NCBI GenBank assembly: GCA_040218145.1
Contig: JAVJQK010000076.1
Coordinates: 124,001-188,000, forward strand
DNA: 64,000 bases
Direction of reading: 5' to 3'
From: Sandaracinaceae bacterium
GTDB lineage: Bacteria > Myxococcota_A > Polyangia > Polyangiales > Sandaracinaceae
Shown here: piece by piece, positions 54,484 to 61,059 of the stretch
Layout: each line of letters starts with the position of its first letter
How positions within the stretch are numbered: position 1 is the first letter of the stretch
The notes under the pieces: model-generated
The model's input: the letters and a program-made list of their open reading frames with translations, nothing else
Told to the model about the DNA's origin: nothing
Databases searched by the model: none
Made by a program: the position numbers and the translations under genes

Positions 54484-56043
54484 ATGACGTCGGGCGTGTC
54501 GACGCACGTGAAGGACACGCCCGAGGGCGCACACCCCGCCGGCGTAGGGCGAGCGATGCTGATCGCGGGGTTCGCCGCGTGCTTCGTCTGGATCCCCTAC
54601 GCCATCGACGGGCTCGAGGACTTCCAGGTCGTCGGGCCGAACGACGCGATCCCCCTGACCGACCTGCTCTCGGCCACGCCGCGGCAGGGCGGCGCGTCGC
54701 TCGCGGGCGCGCTGCGTCGGCCGAGCCTGCTCGAGGGCGACGACGAGGCGTTGATGGAGGCGGCCCCGCTCCCCGAGGCGGTGCGGGTCGAGCCGCGCCG
54801 CACGCGCCGACGTCCTCCGACCGAGGGCGAGCCCCCCGCGACGCCCATCGCGCGGATCGATCCCGAGGAGTTCGAGGGGCTCACCCGCGAGATCGAAGAT
54901 CCGCGCGGCGCGATGCGCGGCTTCTACCGTCGGCTCGCCGCGGTCGAGCGGGACGAGCCCGTGCTCGCGCGCATGGGGGTCTACGGCACGTCCACCAACG
55001 GCGCCGACCGCATGACCTCGCAGCTCCGACGGCTCCTCCAGCGCCGCTTCGGCGACGGCGGCAAGGGCTGGGTCCCCGTGGCCGCGGGCTGGCGCTATCA
55101 GCGCCACCAGGACGTCGAGTGGCGCTACGACCACTGGCGCACTTACGTGGTCAACCGCGCGAACGGCCCCCTCGACCGCTACGGCTGGGGCGGCGTGCTC
55201 GCGGTGAACCGTCACCGCGGGGCCGAGAGCGAGTTCGCCACGACGGCGAGCGGCCCCGGCAGCCGCGTCAGCCGGTTTCGCATCTTTCACCAGGCCTTCC
55301 CCGAGGGCGGCCGGCTGTCGGTGCGCGTCGACGACGGTCCGCCTCGCATCATCGACACGTCCGCGAGCGAGCCCACCGATCGCGTCGAGGAGATCGAGGT
55401 GCCCGACGGCGCGCACACGCTCCGGCTCGGCGCGGTGGGCGAGGAAGAGGGCCAGGGCGAGGAAGACTTGCGTCTCTACGGCGTGACCATGGAGCGCGAC
55501 GGCCCGGGCGTGGTCGTCGACGGGCTCGCCCTCATCGGCGCCTTCACGCGCGTCTTGCGCCTCTTCGACCGCGAGCACCTGAGCACGCAGGTCCGCCAGC
55601 GCGACCCCAACCTCGTCGTGTTCTGGATGGGCGCGAACGACGCGGTCAGCGAGCGCGTCCCGTTCGTCGAGGACCAGTACCGCCGCCACTACCGCGGGAT
55701 CCTGCGCCGCTATCAGGACGCCAACCCGGGCATGAGCTGCCTGGTGATGAGCATCCTCGACAAGGGCGAGCGCGACGGCGGCCGCATCCGCACGCGGGCG
55801 CGCGTGCCGCGCATGGTCCAGGTGCAGCGCGAGATCGCGCTCGCGGAGGGCTGCGCCTTCTTCGACACCTACGAGGCCATGGGCGGCGAGGGCACGATGC
55901 GCCGCTGGTACTCGAACAGCCCGCGCCTCGTGACCGCGGACCTCGGCCACCTCACCGCGAGCGGCTCGCGCGTGATGGGCACGCTGGTCTACCGCGCCCT
56001 CATGAAGGGCTTCGACGACTGGATCGCCGACGGAGAGCGATGA
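54484..56043 (+). CDS. Membrane-anchored SGNH-type hydrolase, first of a pair
   Basis: 519 residues. One N-terminal membrane segment (AMLIAGFAACFVWIPYAI), a long Arg/Pro-rich linker, then an SGNH core. Block I is VYGTSTNGADRM (GTS replaces GDS). VVFWMGANDAVSE is the GxND block. DLGHLTASG supplies DxxH. Fold similar to the 56105 protein over the whole core. It could act as the periplasmic partner for O-acetylation or as a deacetylase. Confidence 0.8.
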   Translation: MTSGVSTHVKDTPEGAHPAGVGRAMLIAGFAACFVWIPYAIDGLEDFQVVGPNDAIPLTDLLSATPRQGGASLAGALRRPSLLEGDDEALMEAAPLPEAVRVEPRRTRRRPPTEGEPPATPIARIDPEEFEGLTREIEDPRGAMRGFYRRLAAVERDEPVLARMGVYGTSTNGADRMTSQLRRLLQRRFGDGGKGWVPVAAGWRYQRHQDVEWRYDHWRTYVVNRANGPLDRYGWGGVLAVNRHRGAESEFATTASGPGSRVSRFRIFHQAFPEGGRLSVRVDDGPPRIIDTSASEPTDRVEEIEVPDGAHTLRLGAVGEEEGQGEEDLRLYGVTMERDGPGVVVDGLALIGAFTRVLRLFDREHLSTQVRQRDPNLVVFWMGANDAVSERVPFVEDQYRRHYRGILRRYQDANPGMSCLVMSILDKGERDGGRIRTRARVPRMVQVQREIALAEGCAFFDTYEAMGGEGTMRRWYSNSPRLVTADLGHLTASGSRVMGTLVYRALMKGFDDWIADGER

Positions 56044-56053
56044 GGGGAGGCGG

Positions 56054-56095
56054 ATTTCTCGCTTCTCTTTGCGTTGCGGCCGCTTTGCGAGAAAT
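56054..56095. other. Hairpin-forming inverted repeat between two SGNH genes
   Basis: ATTTCTCGC at 56054-56062 is exactly mirrored by GCGAGAAAT at 56087-56095, with a 24-base spacer holding the palindrome GCGGCCGC. It lies in an A/T-richer 61-base gap. It could be an operator, attenuator or mRNA structure. Confidence 0.4.
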
Positions 56096-56104
56096 TGAGC
56101 GTCG

Positions 56105-57310
56105 GTGACGCGCTCGCTTCGAGGTCCGCTGGTCCTGATGGGCTTCGCCGCGCTCTTGTTCGGGAGCGTGGCGGAGTCGCAGCCGCCCGTGCTGCGGTCG
56201 TCCGTGCCCGCGGCCGAGGCGCCCGTGAGCCCGGTGTGGGTGGAGCACCCGGAGGCGCTCGCGCACTTTCATCGGGCGCTCGAGGGGCTGCGTCGCGACC
56301 GCGGGCGGACGGTCCGGGTGATGCACTTCGGCGACAGCAACGTCGCGGCGGACCTCTGGACGCACGTGGCGCGCGAGTCACTGCAGCAGCGCTTCGGCGC
56401 GGGCGGGAGCGGGTATCTGCTGCCGCGCGGGCACGGGAGCTGGCACCGCGGCGGGGTGCGGGTGCGCGCGGAGGGGCGGTGGCTGAGCCGGCGGCGCGGC
56501 TTCGCGCGCGACTTCGGTCCCGACGACGGCCTCTGGGGCCTGGCCGGCGTGGGCGTCGAGCCCGAGGCCGGGGGCGCGCGGCTGCGGCTCGACGTCCCGG
56601 CGGGGCGCGCGGGGCGGCGCTTCGAATTGCACGCGCTCGGTCGCACCGCGCCCGGGCGGCTCGCGGTGAAGGTCGACGACGGCGACTGGCAGCTCGTGGA
56701 TCTGCGCGCGCCCTCGGCGCGGCTCGTGCTGCGGCGCTGGAGCCTCGACGCGGGCGCGCACGTCGTGCAGGTCCGGCACGCGGGCGGGCGGCCGCGCCTG
56801 CTCGGGCTGGTGGTCGAGGAGGAGTCGGGCGTGGTCTACGACGTGCTCGGCATCAACGGGCACCGCGCGAGCGCGATCCTCCACTGGAACGAGCCACTCC
56901 TGCGCGCGCAGCTGAACGAGCGGCGGCCCGACCTCGTGGTGCTGAGCTACGGCGGGAACGAGGCGCTCGACCCGAACCTGCCGCTCGACACCTACGCGGA
57001 GCAGACGCGCCTGGCGGTCGAGAAGATCCGCGCGCTCGCGCCGGAGGCGAGCTGCCTGCTCGTCGGCCCGCTCGCGACCTACCCGGTGCACGCGGCGCGC
57101 ATGAGCGCGGTGACCGCCATCCAGCGGAGCCTCGCGCCGAGCCTGGGCTGCGCCTTCTGGGACAGCAGCCAGACCTCGGGCGGGCCGGGCACGCTGCGAC
57201 GCTGGGGGCGCTATCCGGGCATGGTCAGCGGGGACCACCTGCACCTCGGGCCCCAGGGCTACGAGCGCGTGGGGCGGGAATTCGCGGAGGCGCTGCTGCG
57301 CGGCCTCTGA
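56105..57310 (+). CDS. Exported SGNH-type hydrolase, second of a pair
   Basis: 401 residues from a GTG start. Signal peptide (LVLMGFAALLFGSVAES). Catalytic blocks are better kept than in the first copy: MHFGDSNVAADLW (GDSN), VVLSYGGNEALDP (GxNE) and DHLHLGPQG (DxxH). Order and spacing match the first copy, including the long beta insert. The paralogs probably act on the same envelope polymer. Confidence 0.83.
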   Translation: MTRSLRGPLVLMGFAALLFGSVAESQPPVLRSSVPAAEAPVSPVWVEHPEALAHFHRALEGLRRDRGRTVRVMHFGDSNVAADLWTHVARESLQQRFGAGGSGYLLPRGHGSWHRGGVRVRAEGRWLSRRRGFARDFGPDDGLWGLAGVGVEPEAGGARLRLDVPAGRAGRRFELHALGRTAPGRLAVKVDDGDWQLVDLRAPSARLVLRRWSLDAGAHVVQVRHAGGRPRLLGLVVEEESGVVYDVLGINGHRASAILHWNEPLLRAQLNERRPDLVVLSYGGNEALDPNLPLDTYAEQTRLAVEKIRALAPEASCLLVGPLATYPVHAARMSAVTAIQRSLAPSLGCAFWDSSQTSGGPGTLRRWGRYPGMVSGDHLHLGPQGYERVGREFAEALLRGL

Positions 57311-57357
57311 TCTGCCGTGACGTGACCGGCGGGTCCCCCTATCCTGTGCGTCGCGGT

Positions 57358-58713
57358 ATGGGACTCGGGGACACGCTGAGCGAAAAGGACGAAGGCCCAG
57401 ACCAGCGGTTCGGCGAGACGCTCGACTCGAAGGAGCTGATGCTCGACTCCGGCGAGGCGCTCGCGATGGAGCCGACCCAGGCGAGCGTGGTGAGCCCGGC
57501 CGAGCACCCCTCGTTCGACGACGTCGAGGACGATCCCTTCGGCGACCTGAGCACGGGCGCGCACCTCGGCGGGCGGTACCGGCTCGAGAAGATCCTCGGC
57601 AAGGGCGCGACCGGCGTCGTCTTCGAGGCGTCCCACCTCGTGATCGGCAAGCGCGTCGCCCTCAAGTGCCTCTACCCGCACCACCGCGCGGCGGCCAACG
57701 CCATCGAGCGCTTCTTCCGCGAGGCGCGCATCGCCGCGACGGTCGAGCACCCCAACGTGATCCAGGTGTTCGACGGCGGCGACGAGAAGGAGACGCTCTT
57801 CCTCGCGATGGAGCTGCTGGACGGCGAGTCGCTCGGCGACCGGCTCGAGCGCGGCCCCCTCCCGGTGGACGAGGCGGTCGCGATCTTCGTCGAGATCATG
57901 GACGGCGTGGCCGCGGTCCACGAGCGCGGCGTGGTGCACCGCGATCTGAAGCCCGACAACGTCTTCCTCGTGCGCCCCGTGCGCGGGCAGCGACCGCATC
58001 CCAAGGTGCTCGACTTCGGGATCAGCAAGCTCAAGGAGCCGGGCCTCCGCGAGCTGACCTCGATCGGCGCCGTGATGGGCACGCCGTACTACATGGCGCC
58101 CGAGCAGGTCGCGAACACGCGCGGCGTCGACGTGCGGGCGGACGTCTACTCCCTCGGCGTGATGCTCTACGAGGCGCTCGCGGGCGACGTGCCCTACGCC
58201 GCCGAGTCCGTCCTGGACATCTTCAAGCGGCACCAGGAGGGCGGCGCCACGCCCCTCGACATGGTGCGCACCGACGTGCCGCGGGAGCTGGCGGAGCTCG
58301 TGCGCACCGCGATGGATCCGGAGATCGCCAAGCGCTTCGCGTCCGTGCGGGAGATGCGCGACGCGCTCGCGTCGATCGTGCTCGCGGACGACGAACAGGC
58401 CGAGGCGGAGGGCACGGGTCAAGTCCGCATGACCGTGCGCGACGTGATGAGCCCCCTCTATCTCGCCGAGCGAGAGGCGCGCGAGCAGGCCGAGAAGAAG
58501 GAGAAGGACACCGTCGACGACGAGGACGAGGTGATCTCACCGCTCCACGAGGCGAGCCGGCGCCGCGGCGCCGAGACGCTCGACGTCCGATCGACGCAGG
58601 CGCTGAAGCGCCCCCCCACGATCACCCCGGGCTGGGTCTGGCCCGCCCTCATCGCGATGGGTGTCCTGGCGTTCTTCTCCTTCGGCTTCGCCGTCGTCGC
58701 GCTGCTGCTGTAG
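57358..58713 (+). CDS. Tail-anchored Ser/Thr protein kinase
   Basis: 451 residues. Acidic N-terminal 65 residues, kinase domain about 70-345: LGKGATGVVFEA, VALKCL, HRDLKPDNV, LDFGIS, GTPYYMAPEQ. All key residues are in place. A charged linker follows, then a single C-terminal membrane segment (WVWPALIAMGVLAFFSFGFA), so the kinase is on the cytosolic side without an external sensor. Ten bases before the next gene. Confidence 0.92.
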   Translation: MGLGDTLSEKDEGPDQRFGETLDSKELMLDSGEALAMEPTQASVVSPAEHPSFDDVEDDPFGDLSTGAHLGGRYRLEKILGKGATGVVFEASHLVIGKRVALKCLYPHHRAAANAIERFFREARIAATVEHPNVIQVFDGGDEKETLFLAMELLDGESLGDRLERGPLPVDEAVAIFVEIMDGVAAVHERGVVHRDLKPDNVFLVRPVRGQRPHPKVLDFGISKLKEPGLRELTSIGAVMGTPYYMAPEQVANTRGVDVRADVYSLGVMLYEALAGDVPYAAESVLDIFKRHQEGGATPLDMVRTDVPRELAELVRTAMDPEIAKRFASVREMRDALASIVLADDEQAEAEGTGQVRMTVRDVMSPLYLAEREAREQAEKKEKDTVDDEDEVISPLHEASRRRGAETLDVRSTQALKRPPTITPGWVWPALIAMGVLAFFSFGFAVVALLL

Positions 58714-58722
58714 GCAAGGGTC

Positions 58723-60051
58723 TTGTCCACCGAGAGTCCTCGTCCCGCGCTGGCCAGGCGCGCCCTCCGCCCGATCGTGGGGCTCCTCGTCATGCTCGCC
58801 CTGATCGAGATCGGCGCCGTGCTCGTGTGGGCGGTCACCGAGGGCGAGCTGTTCTCGCACGCGGCGATGAGCGAGCGGCGGGAGGCGCTCGTGGCCGCGT
58901 CCGACCGCTACGCCGCGGTGAGACGGCAGGTCGGCGTCAGGGGCAGGAACCAAGAGGTGATCCACCCTTACGCGGGCTACGTGCACGACCCCGACCTTCA
59001 CGAGGGCGCGGACGAGCACGCCTGGCCGTACGGCGGCGGCGTGTTCGACACCGTCGACGAGGACTTCGTCGTGGTCGTCGTCGGCGGCTCGGTCGCGGGC
59101 CAGATCACCGCGCACCTCGGAGACGCGCTGGTCGAGGCCGGGCTCCCGCGCCCCGTCATCGTCGGCACGGCGGAGGGGGGCTACAAGCAGCCCCAGCAGG
59201 TCGCGATCGTCACCTATCTCCTGTCGGTCGGCGCGCGCTTCGATCTCCTGATCAACCTCGACGGGTTCAACGAGGCGGTGCTGCCGGTGACGGACAACAT
59301 GCGCTACGACGTGTCGCCCCACTACCCGCGCTCCTGGAACCAGCGCTTCCCCGCCGTGCACGACATCCGGACCGCGCGTCGCGTAGGCGCCCTGGTGCAC
59401 TGGCGCACGCAGCGCGCCGACGTCGCGCGATGGATGCAGTCCTCCTCGCTACGCCACAGCGTGACCGCGAACGTGGTCTGGAGCTCCTGGGACCGCCACG
59501 CGGACGCGGAGATCGAGCGCGCGCGCGCCGGCCTCCGCTCGCAGCGAGGACAGCGCACCTACCAGAGCCACGGCCCGCGACCCCCGGCGACCGAAGCCGA
59601 GACGATGGTCGAGGCGGCGCGGGTGTGGTCGCGCTCGTCGATCCTCCTCGACCAGCTCGCGCGCGCCAACGGCTTCGCCTACCTGCACGTCCTGCAGCCC
59701 AACCAGTACCTGCCCGACCGCAAGCCGTTCAGCGACGAAGAGCGCGAGGAGTTCATCCGCACCGAGAGCACCTACGGCGCGGTGGCGGCCGACGGCTACG
59801 CGGCGCTCTTCGACGCGGCGCCGCGCATCGTCGAGGCGGGGGTCGACTATCACGACCTGACGCGCCTCTTCGCCGAGGACGCGCGCACGCTCTACGAGGA
59901 CGACTGCTGCCACTTCAACGAGACGGGCCGTCGGCTCCTGGCCGCGCGCATCGCCCAGCTCGCGGCGGCGCGGCTCGCTCCGACCCTCGCTCCAGCAGAA
60001 GGAGAGACGGCCGCTCAGCCGGCCGCTCAGCCACCGGCCGCTCAGCCATAG
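58723..60051 (+). CDS. Membrane-anchored SGNH-like protein
   Basis: 442 residues from a TTG start with AAGGG just upstream. One N-terminal membrane segment (PIVGLLVMLALIEIGAVLVW). Catalytic-type blocks: VVVVGGSVAGQ, LINLDGFNEA, and DDCCHFNETG (with DxxH). It resembles the GSVAxG subgroup of SGNH proteins. The C-terminus is low-complexity (AAQP repeats). It overlaps the convergent small membrane gene by 10 bases. Confidence 0.82.
   Translation: MSTESPRPALARRALRPIVGLLVMLALIEIGAVLVWAVTEGELFSHAAMSERREALVAASDRYAAVRRQVGVRGRNQEVIHPYAGYVHDPDLHEGADEHAWPYGGGVFDTVDEDFVVVVVGGSVAGQITAHLGDALVEAGLPRPVIVGTAEGGYKQPQQVAIVTYLLSVGARFDLLINLDGFNEAVLPVTDNMRYDVSPHYPRSWNQRFPAVHDIRTARRVGALVHWRTQRADVARWMQSSSLRHSVTANVVWSSWDRHADAEIERARAGLRSQRGQRTYQSHGPRPPATEAETMVEAARVWSRSSILLDQLARANGFAYLHVLQPNQYLPDRKPFSDEEREEFIRTESTYGAVAADGYAALFDAAPRIVEAGVDYHDLTRLFAEDARTLYEDDCCHFNETGRRLLAARIAQLAAARLAPTLAPAEGETAAQPAAQPPAAQP
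60009..60047 (+). repeat. 12-bp repeat, three copies, encoding AAQP
   Basis: GGCCGCTCAGCC occurs at 60009-60020, 60021-60032 and, after a three-base spacer, 60036-60047. It lies in the C-terminal tail of the SGNH-like protein. Confidence 0.85.
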
Positions 60052-60299
60052 GTGCGGTAGAGCAAGAAGCCGATCGCGCCGATCAGGACCACCGTCCACA
60101 GCACGTTCGAGAGCGTCGAGTCTTTCTTCTTCTTGCTCGACTCGCCGGCGCCGACCGCGGACTTGAAGCCGTTGCGCATGCTCTGCATGACGCCGCCGCC
60201 GCTCGCGGTCTTGGGCACGCCCGTGGACGCGCCCGTAGATCCGCTCGTGGAGGAAGAGGAGCCGCTCTTCTTCTTCCGCTTCTTGCGCTTCTTCGCCAT
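60042..60299 (-). CDS. Small Lys-rich tail-anchored membrane protein
   Basis: 85 residues. It begins MAKKRKKRKKKSGSSSSTSG, a very basic stretch followed by a Ser/Gly/Thr-rich region, and ends in a hydrophobic segment (LSNVLWTVVLIGAIGFLLY). A basic N-terminus with a C-terminal anchor suggests nucleic-acid or acidic-lipid contact on the cytosolic side. Unknown function. It follows the PCMT gene on the same strand with 30 bases between. Confidence 0.65.
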   Translation of the reverse strand: MAKKRKKRKKKSGSSSSTSGSTGASTGVPKTASGGGVMQSMRNGFKSAVGAGESSKKKKDSTLSNVLWTVVLIGAIGFLLYRTYG

Positions 60300-60329
60300 C
60301 GCTGGCCCGGAGGATAGCAGGCTCCGCCG

Positions 60330-61049
60330 TCAACGGCGCTGCGCTTCGCCCGTCATCGGCACGAAGCGCACGGGGATCACGCGCCGGCTCGCGTAGCCCT
60401 CCTCGGTCCGGATCACGACGACGAGGTCCTGGACGCCGCGCCCCACGGGCGCCACCAGGCGGCCGCCGACCGCGAGCTGCTCGAGCAGGGGATCGGGGAT
60501 CCGGGGCGGGGCGGCGGTCAGGATCACGGCGTCGAAGGGGGCGTGCTCGGGCCAGCCCTGATACCCGTCGCCGATGCGCACGTGCACCCGGTCGTAGCCG
60601 AGCTCGCGCAGCACGCCCCGAGCTCTCTCGCCGAGCGGCCGGACGATCTCGATCGAGTAGACGTCGACCTCCAGCTCGGCGAGCACCGCGGCCTGGTAGC
60701 CGCTCCCCGTCCCGATCTCGAGGACCCGGTCGCCGGGCTCGAGCTCCGCGAGCTGGGTCATCAGCCCCACGATGTAGGGCTGGCTGATGGTCTGCTCGTG
60801 ACCGATGGGCAGGGGCCGGTCGTCATACGCGTAGGGACGCTGGGACGCGGGCACGAAGCGGTGGCGCGGCACGCGTCGCATCGCGGCCAGCACCCGCGGC
60901 TCGCGCACGTCGCGCGCCTCGAGCTGGCGCCGGACCATCTCCACCGCGCGCGCGTTCTCCCCCGCGCCGTTCTGGGCCTCCGCGCAGGTGGACAGTCCGA
61001 GCAGGGACGCCGCGAGGGAGGTGGCCAGGATCGGCAGAGAGGCCCGCAT
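60330..61049 (-). CDS. Exported protein-L-isoaspartate O-methyltransferase homolog
   Basis: 239 residues. An apparent signal peptide ([21 protein letters not shown]) precedes a complete PCMT-type domain: [48 protein letters not shown] (SAM site) and [22 protein letters not shown]. Normal Pcm is cytosolic and repairs isoaspartyl residues with SAM. Export would put it where SAM is not expected, so either SAM reaches the periplasm or the N-terminus is a membrane anchor or a wrong start. It starts 10 bases after the phytochrome kinase stop. Confidence 0.87.
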   Translation of the reverse strand: MRASLPILATSLAASLLGLSTCAEAQNGAGENARAVEMVRRQLEARDVREPRVLAAMRRVPRHRFVPASQRPYAYDDRPLPIGHEQTISQPYIVGLMTQLAELEPGDRVLEIGTGSGYQAAVLAELEVDVYSIEIVRPLGERARGVLRELGYDRVHVRIGDGYQGWPEHAPFDAVILTAAPPRIPDPLLEQLAVGGRLVAPVGRGVQDLVVVIRTEEGYASRRVIPVRFVPMTGEAQRR

Positions 61050-61059
61050 GCGGGCGAAT

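Noticed and set aside
57666-60317. Long plus-strand open frame over the tail-anchored kinase and SGNH-like genes
   Set aside because: Arg/Ala-rich out-of-frame shadow; conserved kinase and SGNH motifs are in other frames.
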